A DNA stretch of 64,000 nt from Girardinichthys multiradiatus (Eukaryota; Chordata; Actinopteri; Cyprinodontiformes; Goodeidae): contig NC_061806.1 of the NCBI RefSeq assembly GCF_021462225.1, positions 1,364,001-1,428,000 of the forward strand, read 5' to 3'. The translations under genes and the position numbers were made by a program. Numbering within the stretch: the stretch's first letter is position 1; each line of letters starts with the position of its first letter. Below, piece by piece: positions 45,149 to 56,105 of the stretch. Under the pieces are notes generated by a model. The model had not been told where the DNA came from, did not search any database, and saw only the letters and a list, made by a program, of their open reading frames with translations.

Positions 45149-45882
45149 GTTACAGTCAGGAATCCAGGTGTGTGCTGTCTGTGTGTGGTTCTGTCTCCCT
45201 GAGGTAGCAGGTTCAATTGGTAGGGGGAGATGAGCTGCTGCAGTCCTTCACACCTGTGATTGATCAGGCTCATTAGTGGAGCTTGTAAGGAGCAGGCTGC
45301 CGGACATCAACACCTGAGTGTCTTAGTGGTACCTCCAGCCCTGTGTGAGATTTTTTACAATCATCCAACTTTGGAAAATCTAGCCTTGGCTTCCCTTCCT
45401 CCTTTAAAGGTTACTTTCTGGAAGCTTTCTGAGTGACCCCAGCTACGAAGCTTTAGCACTCAGACTCATGCTTCTTGGAACAATAACCTCCTGAATCTCA
45501 GCCCCAAGACCGCCACACCCAAGGCTTCTTGTTGGCTCCTTCTTTCTGGAAACCTGAAACGAACCTCTCAACACGCCCGACAAAGAACCGCTCCACACGC
45601 CGATCTATTCAGGCAGCCACCCTGGACTCACTTACCTCCTCCGAACCTGGATCACCGCCTTCACCCGTAAGCAGACAATCGATCTTATCCATTCACTCTT
45701 TAACCTACACATCTAATCACCATTCTGCCCTCCTTTCACCAGTGGCGTGCCAGACCGAACCCCTGAAGCCTCTCCTAGATCCAGCTCAAACTAACCCTTA
45801 TTACAATGAACTGTCAAACCTAATTAGTCTCCTGGAGTTTCTGCGTGTGGGTCAAAAACTTTCTAAAACTGTGACAAATACA
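45149..45882 (+). repeat. Possible solo LTR of a Gypsy-type element
   Basis: The block begins TGTTACAG and ends CTGTGACA, giving imperfect inverted ends with TG and CA. It has the C-rich, non-coding style of fish Gypsy LTRs, and GTGTGGGTCAAAA near the end recalls LTR R/U5 sequence. No target duplication is visible, so the call is weak. The open frame at 45,529-45,909 has low complexity and resembles no known protein. Confidence 0.3.
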
Positions 45883-45899
45883 AAAAAAATCCTAATTAA

Positions 45900-48800
45900 A
45901 ACTTTATAACTGTTTCATGAGCACATCTTTACGTGTTTTATGTGGAACGAAGGGTTATACTCCGCCTGACTAACTCCTGGAACGTTTAAAGTCCACCAGT
46001 TTTTATATGTGGTATGGGCCTGGAAAGTTGTGAGCTCATCTCAACAAGAAAAAGATAGAGCTTTAAGACTTTAAAAACCTAAACATTTCAAGTGTCTCAT
46101 CTGCTCAGCAAAATACCGGAGGTGGGATTGGCTGACAACATTAAGTACAGCAGTGCATATGACTACCACCTGATGAGGGGACATTTGACCTGACCAATGT
46201 GAGCGCAGATCACCCTGACGTCATTTAACTGCACTCTTATTTATGGGACAATAAATGATTCACACTGTTTTTCTGGGGCAAACTTTGGATATTTTATGCT
46301 AAACAGAGCCACAACATTTCCCCTCAAGGTAAGCTGGCTGACTGCTCTGTGTCTGTGTGCTTAAACTCGCCATCAGCAGAGATGCAGATCAACCGTTGCG
46401 CTCACACACTTTTGTCTGTCTTTGAGATGTCTATTCCCTCATTTTAAACTGGACCGTGATGCTTTCAACTTCACCTTAACTGTAAGAATTGGAACAGAGG
46501 GTTCACAACGGTCAAACCGATTCATGAAACTCAGATGAACGAAGAACCTGCAGACTCCTGCACTTCTTTTTCTCTCAGACCATCACACAGGTAGCTACAG
46601 CCAAAATAACAGCAGAGGTGTTTTATTATGCAAATTAAAGATGTTGTCTGCTAATGTGCCAAAACAGTATCCGGATCTTCTCAAAAAGGAACATTGTAGT
46701 GTTTTAGAACCCTTATGACCAGCATTATATGTAGAACACCTGGATTTATTTTGGTTTATGGCTAGAAAATTATCTAAAGAATGTGTTTCTACACTTGGAT
46801 CAAAATTTCAAACAAGCTCTCTCCGGCTTCCTCTTTGTGAAAGAATATATTCTGCTATTGGTCTAGAAAGCACCAAATGATTTTGGGCCGAGTTGCTTGT
46901 CAAGTATGAACCATTTCTCAGGTATTCAAAGAGCTGCTTACTCAGGGTTCCCAGAACCAGAACTAAACAAGGTGAGGCAGTATCTAGTTTCTATACAGGT
47001 CACATCTGAAACAAACTCCCAGAAACCTCAGATGATCCTTTTAATGAGGGCTGAAAATATTTTCATTTACATTTGTTTCGTTGACCCCTTTAATTTCTCT
47101 ATTTAAACATATTTTTCTTTTATGCACTACTTTTATTCTTATGCTTTATTTGCTTTCTGTCCAGTCAAGCAGTTTGGATTGACTTGAATGATGACAGTTT
47201 TGGTGAACAAGGTAGGTTACAGTTGCTGGATGATTGGCATAACAGAAATGCTAACTGGTAAATGGCCTACATGGATATTTTTCAGGTTTAAGTTAAATAT
47301 AATAAATAAGTACTACTTTATTTTGGAGCCAGTTAAGATAAGTTACGAACATCGGTTAAATAATTTTATACTGAATTAACCTAGAACTAGATATTGGTAA
47401 ATTATTTCAATCTTTTGAAATAAGTAAGGAGAGATTTTTTCAGCATTTAAAATGATTGTAAAAAACAGCAGACAACAAAAACTATGAATTTGCAAAGCAG
47501 GATTTTCCTAAAATACTAAGTTTTTAATAGGTATGCTCAAATAAAAAGTGTTTCTGCATAGCAAACCTCTGAGTCACCCAACGTCATGTACATTGGGTCA
47601 CTACAGAGTTACTTCTGTCACTGTGTGCATGATGGGACAGGTTGATTTCTGGTGCTTATCAAACATGATGATTATACAGAACAAACTTAAAAATCAGACC
47701 AACATTATGATTTACAGCAGCTGGAGTGGAGTAGGGTAGAAAAGAGACTTCCTCAAGGTTAGAACAAGCACGGATTTTTAAAAACATTTCCTAGCTTGAG
47801 GTCAACATGATTAATATAGTAATTAGAGAATGATATGAACCCATAAAGATATCACTATCTCTGATAACCTTACTCAACACCTGAGGATAAACACGTGAAC
47901 AATAGGGCATATTGTATAAGTAGACACACACTGGTGTAAAAAAAAGAAAAGTACATGCCCAATGCAGAGAAAATATCCATAAATCCATAAAAGCTGATAA
48001 GGCTCCATCTATTTCTCCCACAACCCTGCCAAGGTTGAGGGAACATGCATTAAGAGATTAGTGGATGGCCTGAGCACCCTGAATTCATATTAGAGCGTGG
48101 GGTGGAAGCCTGATTTACAGGTCTGGCTTCATTCTGCCTGGTTACAAAGAGAATGAAGAGGAGCTGAAAGAGGAAGGGCAGGAAAGATGAGCGACGCAAA
48201 AAATAGGGAGAGATAGCAGGGAGCTTTTATGTTTATGTTAGAGGCTGTCATTTCTCGTTAGAATCCCTTCGCTGCCATCAATAACGCTTTATAGGACTCT
48301 GGCAGCATATTCCACATAATGACAACACCATCTTTCCTTTGAAAAGGCCAAGAGAAACCTGCTGCATTTTAATCAAATGTTTCATATGTTCTACCTCCCA
48401 CCGCCTCTGTCTCCATTTGCCATGAAAAGCCCAGTTCTGGCTGGCGCTAATGTGGACGCTGCGTCTGATGAGAGCAACAACTGCTCTTTCTACTTTAGGG
48501 CATCTGGAGAATTTGTTCCACATTTTCAATTTGGGCACCGAATTTGATAGTTGCTCACAGCAGTTTCTTCTTTTTCCATCTGATCCTGCAACCAAGTCTG
48601 ACCTCACATGGCGCTGCACATTCTAGAAATGCAGGATGTAAAGTAGTGGAGGTGGTTGGGGGGCAGAGGGCTTTAGGTGTATCCTCCTGTTTGTTCCTTT
48701 TGTTATCTGGCTGCAGGAAGCGATTGGTTCGGCTGATTCCATCCAAGATGTCAGATTTTGCCATAAACAAAGTGACATGGGTTGCCATCCAAATGCAACA

Positions 48801-49100
48801 GCTGCTGGTTGTGAACGAGACACTGAGGGACACTAAACGTCCCACGGAGAATATGAGCTGGAGAGCAGCTAACAGTGGGAGCCAATGAATTCTCCAGATG
48901 AATTTCTAGAATCTGGAGACTAACGAGAACAACAGAATCATTTACCATGTTTCTACACCATCACCATCACCATACTGGGTGAAATGTGCTAACCATGAGT
49001 GCCTCATGTACAGCAGTAATCCCTGGGTTCCTCTGTTCTGATCACTAAAACCCTTAAACTACATGTTTCTCATCTTGTTCCAGTATTCTCTCCTGCAGAG
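45900..49100. other. Long unassigned stretch
   Basis: No mobile-element motif or gene was recognised. The 48,100-48,900 part is GC-richer and has overlapping open frames on both strands, but none shows a known domain and codon use is not persuasive. It could hold conserved non-coding sequence. Confidence 0.3.
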
Positions 49101-49117
49101 AGAGCTCCTGTCTGCCC

Positions 49118-49270
49118 GTATGCAGCGCCTTCAGAAACTATTCATACTGCTTGAACTTTCACATACCGCCATGTTTGTAGCAAAGTTATAATGCCTCAGA
49201 AACGGTGGATCATCATTATAGCAAATGATGAGCTACTTAATTAGATTTATCTTTTAAAAAATCACATCAG
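49118..49270 (+). repeat. Tc1-type terminal relic
   Basis: CGTATGCAGCGCCTTCAGAAACTATTCATACTGC matches the left terminal repeat of a common fish/salmonid Tc1 subfamily, followed by degenerate subterminal sequence. No coding part remains. Confidence 0.5.
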
Positions 49271-49556
49271 TCTCATAAATCTTGCAAAAATGTATTCTAA
49301 ACAAGTAAATCTTCTTCGTCTGGGTCCCTAATGGCATACTTCTATTTAATGTTAGAAGCTCAATATTAGCACTTCAAAATTAACACTTTAACTGAAAACT
49401 GAGTGATTATAAACCAAATGTCTTCTTTGATGGTGATGTGTTTCTCAGACAGTCAGTCAGTCCATCATTCTCTGACTGAATCAGCACTATGTAGCCCCAT
49501 CATTGTGTCATCAGATGCTGTCTACGCAGGAATGTTCTGTCGCGTCTCATTAGCTC

Positions 49557-49927
49557 TGTTAGGGTTTGAAAACTTTTGTATTGTTTATCACTCATGTCTG
49601 CTCTAAGTGCTTTTCCCTCCTACATGCCACAGAAAGGGATATGGGGAGATGAGTGAGTTATGCTTTTATCAGTAACATCTAGGGGCTGTTCGTACCAGGT
49701 CCCCACTCCCTCTTTGTTTAAAATCAAGACACATGAACCCTAACCTTTCTGACCCCCCCCCCTCACACACACACCCTGAATGTTTGTTGAACTGTGTGTG
49801 AACCAGCATGTATAAGAGAGAGGGGTGCCAACACTTTGTAGTCTGCACTGCAAAGTGAGCTACCCTTGCTGCAAGTAAATCTGACTGTATCGTTCTTGCC
49901 TCTGAGTTGACTAATTAATACCTAACA
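49557..49927 (+). repeat. ERV3 5' LTR
   Basis: It runs TGTTAG to CCTAACA. It differs from the 3' LTR by small indels (GTATAAGAG against GTATAAATAAAGAG; different C and CA runs) and by an inversion of 48 bp at 49,559-49,606. The amount of difference marks an old insertion. Confidence 0.92.
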
Positions 49928-49933
49928 TTAACT

Positions 49934-49950
49934 TGGTCCTTTGAGCGGAT
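49934..49950 (+). promoter_or_regulatory. ERV3 primer binding site (tRNA-Tyr type, decayed)
   Basis: TGGTCCTTTGAGCGGAT differs by one substitution and one deletion from the perfect tRNA-Tyr complement in ERV2. Confidence 0.7.
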
Positions 49951-50084
49951 AGATTTCAATAACCTTATTTTCTTTGCTTTAACAGTGACTCTCAGAGGAT
50001 CCAGAGAGTGACCAAGAGGTCAACTCTGAGGTGAGACAGTTTTAAAATAGAATAAGCGCTAAGATAAGAAAAAGTCGTTGGTAG

Positions 50085-50249
50085 TGTCTCGCCGTAAGGA
50101 GACAGCAATTGGATAGGTTTTATTTTGCCGGAAGGAAATAGCGATAAATTTAGGTAGGATCTCGCCACAAGGAGATCAGAAACGACTAGGTAGTTCCGCC
50201 GTGAGGGAACTGGATAATTTGGTTGGTAGCATTTCGCCGGAAGGAAATG
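50085..50249 (+). ncRNA. Array of five hairpins with conserved octaloop (ERV3 leader)
   Basis: Five 20-base hairpins start at 50,085, 50,121, 50,158, 50,192 and 50,230 (spacing 36, 37, 34, 38). Each has a 6-bp stem and an 8-base loop GCC(G/A)(T/G/C)(A/G)AG. The stems differ completely but pair in each case: TGTCTC/GAGACA, TATTTT/GAAATA (one G-T), GATCTC/GAGATC, AGTTCC/GGAACT, CATTTC/GAAATG. Loop conservation with stem covariation is strong evidence for RNA structure. Its place between primer site and gag suggests a role in genome packaging or dimerisation, which is inference. Confidence 0.8.
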
Positions 50250-50496
50250 AAATTAAATGTTGCATAATAAGGGAGCTCATAAACTAAGCTGGGTCAACCA
50301 TACATATTGCTGAAGGGACATAAATATGTCAAAATACTAACCCCTCTTTCTGCCTCAGTGATTCCTGGAAGCTGTGAGGAGTGTTACCTGTGTGACGTTT
50401 TCCTATGGCTGAATAAACCTTTTAAACTTTCAGTACTGTCTGGCTGAATCTTGGGTCCGCCTTATTCTGATTCATAGCAGAAAAATCAGGCCAAAA

Positions 50497-51427
50497 ATGG
50501 ACCCATCACCAGCACAACAGTGGCGTACCCACGTTGATGAGACCCTTTCCTGCTTGGGTTCCGGCGTGGAGGAAATAATTTCCACATTACGTTCTGGCAA
50601 TCTTGTCTTTGAGCTGCCACCGTCACAAAGAAACCACGCCCAAGTAACACGGACAACAGCAGAGGTAAGGCAGCCACGCCTCTCTCCGCCTGAGATGTTC
50701 AGGGGAGACTCAGACCAATGTCGAGCTTTTCTAACTCAGTGGGAAATTCATTTTGAGCTTCAGCCGTCATTTATTCCCACTGAACGTTCCAAGGTGGCGT
50801 TTGCCGGCAGGAAAGGCAAAACAGTGGGGAACTGCTGAATGGCATAACAGGTCTGCATCTTGTGATCTTTCTGAAACTTTTTCCAAGGAACTCATTCGAG
50901 TTTTTGACCCGGTCATTCCAAGTCGTGAGGCCGCAAGAGGATTATTGTCCCTCAAACAGGGTGATCAACCTGTTTCGACCTATATAATTGACTTTCATTT
51001 GTTGGCTGCAGAGAGCCCTTGGAATGAGGCAGCACAGATGGATGCATTCATGAAAGGATTAAACGAAGACATCAAGGATGAGCTAGCGACCCGTAACTAT
51101 CCTTTTTCCCTGAAACAACTCGAGGATTTGGCTGCTCGCATTGATATTCGGCTGGCAGAGAGAAGGAAGGAGAAGCACCATGAGAAGGGTCGCTCATCAT
51201 TAACTCAGTCTTCTGCACACCGGTATGAGAGAAGGAGTCGGTCACCTCTCACAGAGGAAAATGATAATTGTGAGCCCATGCAATTGAGCAGAACGAAGAT
51301 TACCCCTGAGGAGAAAGATCATCGGAGAAGATTCAAGCTCTGTTTTTATTGTGGAGAGAAGGGACATTTAGCACTCAGGTGTCCACTAAAAGGACAGGCT
51401 CAGCAGAGGAAGGGAGGTCTCTACTGA
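50497..51427 (+). pseudogene. gag: Chromovirus gag (one frameshift)
   Basis: The start MDPSPAQQW leads into a capsid-like domain (PPEMFRGDSDQCRAFLTQWE, FELQPSFIPTERSKVAF), the region related to vertebrate domesticated Gag genes such as the RTL/PEG10 group. Near 50,800 an indel shifts the frame. The second frame continues with DPVIPSREAARGLLSLKQGD, AQMDAFMKGLNEDIKDELA and ends with the CCHC knuckle CFYCGEKGHLALRC. The stop at 51,427 lies just after the knuckle. Confidence 0.85.
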
Positions 51428-51429
51428 GC

Positions 51430-52177
51430 CAAAGTCAACTAACTGCCTCCTCCTTCTTGTTTCCTGCTCGTTTTCAAACCTCTTCCATGTCTCTCCAGGG
51501 GGCCGTGTTTATTGATTCAGGAGCAGATACTGAATTCATGGACGAAACATTTGCAAATAAGAACGGCATAAAACTTATTCCATCAGCTGACACAAGAAAC
51601 GTGCTAGCTTTGGATGGTCACAGCATGAACAATTCACACCTCAGGACGGAGGGGATTACCTTAACAGTTGGAGGTAATCATCAAGAAAAAGTAACTTTCA
51701 TGATCATTAATTCACCTGAACTTCCTGTAGTCCTAGGGGCCTCCTGGTTGCAGAAACACAACCCTCACATTGACTGGAAGAAAAAAGAAGTTCTGGGTTG
51801 GTCTGAGTCATGTTCCGCTGACTGTCATTTGTCTGCTGCTACGGAGGTCAGTGTGGAGAATGAGGTTGAGGAGACACATCCGGATTTATCCAAGGTACTG
51901 CAAGAATACCATGATTTAAAGGAAGTATTTAATAAAATCAAGGCCACAGCTCTGCCACCCCACAGACCATATGATTGTGCTATTGATTTGCTTCCTGGCA
52001 CATCAACCCCTAAAGGCAGAACCTATTCATTGTCTGGTCCAGAGCACAGGGCCATGAAGAATTATGTTGATGAGGCATTAAGGGCAGGGCACATTCAACC
52101 TTCTTCGTCTCCTGCAGGTGCTGGTTTCTTTTTTGTTGGGAAGAAGGATGGCTCGTTGAGACCATGCATTGATTATT
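51430..52177 (+). pseudogene. pol: Chromovirus protease and RT start
   Basis: The aspartyl protease site is FIDSGADTEFMD (about 51,515), with VVLGASWLQKHNPHIDW at its C-terminal end. After a linker, RT begins: PPHRPYDCAIDLLPGT, MKNYVDEALRAGHIQPSSSP, FFVGKKDGSLRPCIDY. The frame is cut after CIDY by the small retroelement; RT resumes at 53,445. The frame overlaps the end of gag, as usual. Confidence 0.85.
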
Positions 52178-53444
52178 CAATTCAATTCAATTCAAAGATA
52201 CTTTATTGATCCCCGAGGGGAAATTAGAATTCCAGTACAACCCATCCAAACATACATCATGACACAAGACAAGGGAGACGGGTCACCGAGGCTTTGCTGC
52301 CCACTCACAGGCGCTGCCCTTGTTAGATGAGAAAAGAGGCCACATTAGGTAAGTAGAGGGAAAAAATCATATTTCACACTTTATCCTTAGCAGGATACAG
52401 TTTGAGATTGCAAAAAACCTCAGCACAAAGAAGCAACAAGTTGACAAAACAACATCATGCCGGGAACAGTGAAGGTGGTGTGAGGGGGTGCATATGTTTA
52501 TCTTGAGCATGTGTGTGTGTGCAAGTGAGTGTGTGCAAGTAAGTCCATGAAGCACTGTCACAGAGGCCATTGTCCTTGATGGTTCGTTGGAATGTTCATC
52601 AACCGGTTCTGAGCAGGTCCACAGGTGTCCTCAGGGAAGGGAGGGGGCAGAGGGAGCAAAGCGTCATGTTTACTTAACTTCCAGGAGACGTTGAAGATAG
52701 CCAGCCATCAAGGCAGGGGAGCCAGATTGAGAAAAACAATAATTATTTGGGTTAGGCTGACTCATAATTTTCCGTCAGCCTTGAGAGTCTCGCTGGTGCT
52801 TCTCAAAGGCGAATCCGAATAGCCAAATTCCTGGTCTTTCTGCCAGATCCAAGCGAACAACTTTCTCCAAGATTTATACCATTTCACCCCTGAGTCCAGG
52901 AACCGCAACCTGCCTGCGATCCTGTATAAGGATCACATCCAGTCTCCGATTCAGCTCACGTAACATCTCAGTCTGAGTGTTGATTGCTCTGAAGATCCCA
53001 TCACACATGCCAGGCAGCCTCACAATGGCCAGAACAGCTGCTGACATTCTTCGAATTTCTCGATATGCCAGGTAACCGCTGACTCCAAAAAGCAGAAATC
53101 TTGATATCAAACATCCAATTATATACACATCTTCCACATCCTCGACTGACATTATCGACAAACACACAATCCTCCACTTCTGCCAGGAGTCCATCGTGTA
53201 TCCAGAGAAAAATGTCCCGTCCGGGCAAGCGGGCTCTCCCGACCCCTGTCTTCTCGTCGAGAAAATTTGATCAATTGCATTGAGAGACCAGCTGACCAAA
53301 TCCATATTTTGGAAGAATTTGGAAGATGTGCAAAAAGAGGCTCCAAAAAGAGACAAGACACAGAGCTGAAGCAGGGCAGATATGGGAGGGGTCCCGGAGA
53401 CAGAGAAAAAGCGTCCACCTCCACCGAGAGCAGGAAAAGAAAGA
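52178..53444 (-). mobile_element. 1.27-kb retroelement encoding a small membrane protein
   Basis: The insert splits the RT codons of the chromovirus between CIDY and RGLNEITVKNRYPL. Read on the minus strand it has a roughly 140-base 5' leader, one 143-codon frame, a roughly 690-base 3' region, AATAAA (in GGGATCAATAAAGTATC) and a tail of TTGAA repeats, the plan of a reverse-transcribed, LINE-mobilised RNA. It encodes no reverse transcriptase, so it would depend on another element. The TTGAATTGAA tail matches the LINE tail at 37.36 kb. Confidence 0.65.
52874..53305 (-). CDS. Putative 143-aa single-pass membrane protein of unknown family
   Basis: The best start is at 53,305 (MDLVSWSLNAIDQIF); the frame is open further upstream to 53,497, but that part lies in leader and flanking sequence. 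Residues 16-60 are polar, with CPDGTFFSGY and SWQKWRI. Residues about 61-82 form a hydrophobic span (YIIGCLISRFLLFGVSGYLA) followed by Arg-rich YREIRR. Residues 84-125 look like an amphipathic or coiled helix (RAINTQTEMLRELNRRLDVI). There is no signal peptide. No domain is recognised. It may be a captured host gene or a protein belonging to the element; the frame is intact. Confidence 0.5.
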   Translation of the reverse strand: MDLVSWSLNAIDQIFSTRRQGSGEPACPDGTFFSGYTMDSWQKWRIVCLSIMSVEDVEDVYIIGCLISRFLLFGVSGYLAYREIRRMSAAVLAIVRLPGMCDGIFRAINTQTEMLRELNRRLDVILIQDRRQVAVPGLRGEMV

Positions 53445-54060
53445 GGCCTTAATGAGATAACAGTTAAAAATAGATATCCCTTACCACTCATGAACACAGG
53501 GAGCCAAGATATTTTCTAAGCTGGATCTAAGGAATGCATATCATCTGGTCCGAATCAGAGAAGGAGATGAGTGGAAAACGGCTTTTAACACGCCTACGGG
53601 CCATTATGAATACAAGGTCATGCCATTTGGACTTACTAACGCTCCTGTAGTTTTTCATTCATTGGTTAATGACGTTCTAAGAGACATGGTGGGTCAATTC
53701 GTATTTGTTTATCTTGATGACATACTGATTTATTCTCAAGATCTGGAAACCCACAGAAAACATGTCAGAGCTGTTCTCCTGCATCTTCTCCAAAACCAGT
53801 TGTTCGTCAAGGCAGAAAAATATGAGTTTCACATCACTACCACTTCCTTTTTAGGCTTCATCATTTCCCCAGATCAAGTGCTTATCGATCCCTCCAAAGT
53901 AAAGGCTGTTTTGGAATGGCCTGTTTCAACTGATCGCAAGCAACTTCAAAGATTTCTGGGCTTCGCAAACTTCTATAGAAGGTTTATTAGAAAATACAGT
54001 CTTGCTTGCTACTCCCCTGAACACTCTTACCTCTTCCAAGACAAAATGTTTGTGGAATAA
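53445..54060 (+). pseudogene. pol: Chromovirus RT, second part
   Basis: It resumes with [17 protein letters not shown], loses a few residues and shifts frame near 53,515 before [20 protein letters not shown]. It then gives [18 protein letters not shown], catalytic [13 protein letters not shown], and [11 protein letters not shown] to [16 protein letters not shown]. Another shift follows near 54,010-54,030. Confidence 0.88.
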
Positions 54061-54781
54061 GGATGCAGAGAAGGCCTTCAATAAGTTGAAGGAGCTCTTC
54101 ACGTCAGCTCCAGTGTTACAGTCTCCTGACCCAGAGAGACAGTTTATTGTGGAGGTGGATGCCTCAAGCACTGGGGTCGGAGCCGTATTAGGCCAAAGAG
54201 GTGAGGATGATCGTGTTCACCCATGTGCCTTTTTCTCAAGGACCCTGTCTCAGGCTGAGCGGAATTACGACGTGGGAAACAGAGAGTTACTGGCCGTCAA
54301 GTTGGCATTGACAGAGTGGAGACATTGGCTGGAGAGGACTAAGGTGTGGTCTGACCATAAAAACTTGGAGTACCTGAAGTCAGCAAAACAGCTGAACCCC
54401 AGGCAGGCAAGGTGGGCTCTGTTTTTTGGTCGTTTTAATTTCTCCCTATCTTACAGGCCAGGGAGTAAAAATGGCAAACCTGATGCCCTATCCCGGATTC
54501 AAGAGCCCGCAGAATCTCAGTCTGCGGGTGAAGAGGAGTTTATCCTTCTGTGTCCCAAGTGGAAAAGGGAGGTCCAGGAAGCCATTAGAGATCTGCCTAT
54601 CCCACCATCATGTCCACCTGACCGCTGTTTTGTCCCTGAACACCTTGTGCCTAAGGTACTGGAGTCCTGTCATTGCTCTCATTTAGTTTGTCATCCAGGA
54701 ATCAGCAGAACCATTCAGACATTTCGAACTCAGTTTTGGTGGCCATCGCTGGTCAAGGATGTCAAAGACTTTTGTTTCTGA
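54010..54781 (+). pseudogene. pol: Chromovirus RNase H and integrase N-terminus
   Basis: RNase [69 protein letters not shown]. The catalytic Asp, Glu and Asp are visible in these blocks. It is followed by [14 protein letters not shown] and the integrase zinc-binding start [19 protein letters not shown]. The frame stops at 54,781, where a shift leads into the next integrase frame. Confidence 0.86.
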
Positions 54782-55940
54782 ATGCACACAATGTTGTCGA
54801 GCCAAGCCTTCTCGTCGCCCCCCTGCGGGGTTGTTGCACCCATTGCCCATTCCCCCTCGCCCATGGTCGCACATTGCGATGGATTTTGTGACAGGTCTAC
54901 CGGTTTCTAATGGTCACTCTGTACTACTGACCATAATTGACAGATTTTCTAAGATGGTTTATCTGGTGCCCTTGGAGAAGCTTCCATCTGCTAAGGAGAT
55001 GGGTGAGATATTGACCCGAGAAGTTTTCAGGCTCCATGGAATCCCTAATGACATTGTTTCCGATAGAGGACCCCAATTTGTGTCACGTTTCTGGAAGGAG
55101 TTTTGTTCTTTGTTGGGAATTTCTGTTAGTCTTTCCTCAGGGTTTCATCCTCAGTCTGATGGCCAAACCGAGAGAGCCAACCAAGAAGCTGAAACCAAAC
55201 TTCGTATATTATGTGAGTCTGACCCGACCAAGTGGCCACAAAATTTGCCCTGGGTTGAATACGCCATGAACTCTATGCAATCAAGAGCCACTGGTTTGTC
55301 TCCTTTTCATGTTGTGTTTGGTTTCCAGCCACCCATGTTTTCAGTTCAGGAGAGAGAAGCTAATGTTCCGTCCGCCCAAGCGGCTGCCCAAAGGTGCCAA
55401 AGAATATGGAGAAAGGCCAGGTCGATGATCAGAATGTCACTGGTTCAGTCAGGAACGGCCAACCGGAGACGGATCCCTGCCCCTAAATACCAGGTGGGGC
55501 AGAAAGTTTGGCTCTCCGCCAAGGACCTCCCATTAAGGGTAGAATTCCGTAAATTGGCACCCCGATTTGTTGGACCTTTCCCAATCTCCAAGATCATCCA
55601 CCCTGTCGCTGTACAACTGAGATTACCCAACTCCATGAGGATTCACCCCACGTTCCACGTTTCTCAGGTCAAGCCCTTCGTGGAGCCCCGACTTGGGCCC
55701 ACCTCCGGGCCCCCTCCACCCATCCGGGTCATTGATGGTGGTCCAGTGTTCTCGGTCCGGCGCATTCTCAGGTCCAGGCGAAGAGGACGTGGAATGCAAT
55801 ACCTGGTTGACTGGAAGGGCTATGGGCCCGAGGAACGGACTTGGATTCCTACGAGGTTCATTATTGATAAGGACCTAATTCGTAAGTTTCATCGACTCCA
55901 TCCTGATCAGCCTCGTGGTCCGTCAGGAGCCGGACCTTAG
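54759..55940 (+). pseudogene. pol: Chromovirus integrase with C-terminal chromodomain
   Basis: It begins with the last two Cys of the zinc finger ([12 protein letters not shown]). The catalytic core holds Asp 42 (MDFVTGLP), Asp 102 (VSDRGPQF) and Glu 138 (GQTERANQE), 35 residues between the last two, so the DD35E triad is complete. A GPF-type C-terminal domain follows ([17 protein letters not shown]). Residues about 331-382 form a chromodomain ([32 protein letters not shown]), which in chromoviruses directs insertion to marked chromatin. This reading frame is open, but it is separated from the rest of pol by a frameshift. Confidence 0.9.
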
Positions 55941-55951
55941 AGGGGGGGTAC

Positions 55952-56105
55952 TGTTATGATTCTGGCACGTCTGCTCTACCCTGTCTCCCTGGCTGCAATC
56001 AGCAGATTAGATGCACCTGGTGGCTGCTGCAGTGTAGTGCAATCTGTGGAATGTGTCTTGGACCTGTGTCTTCCCTGATTTATACTGACTTGTTTCTGAG
56101 GTAGG
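55952..56105 (+). repeat. Chromovirus 3' LTR, truncated
   Basis: TGTTATGATTCTGGCACGTC follows a purine tract. Sequence beyond about 56,105 does not resemble the LTR end found before gag at 50,400-50,490. Confidence 0.6.

Larger units (their letters stand above)
50300..56105 (+). mobile_element. Ty3/Gypsy chromovirus (sushi-like), inside ERV3
   Basis: It carries gag with a zinc knuckle, protease, RT, RNase H and integrase with a C-terminal chromodomain, all in plus orientation. The left border is in ERV3 leader sequence; a partial LTR end (about 50,340-50,490, with AATAAACC at about 50,413) precedes gag. On the right, after the purine tract AGAGGGGGGGTAC, an LTR start TGTTATGATTCTGG lies at 55,952 and stops after about 150 bp. 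So the left LTR lacks its beginning and the right one its end. Several frameshifts and an internal insertion (52,178-53,444) make it dead. Confidence 0.88.

Noticed and set aside
45529..45909. 126-codon frame rich in Ser/Pro/Thr
   Set aside because: Low complexity inside a possible solo LTR; no motif and no conserved start context.
48278..48960. Several overlapping open frames on both strands
   Set aside because: No domain, no splice signals in agreement and no likeness to a known protein.
50085..50249. tRNA-like or microsatellite reading of the repeated GCCGNAAG units
   Set aside because: The stems differ between units, spacing varies, and there is no cloverleaf; a hairpin array explains it better.
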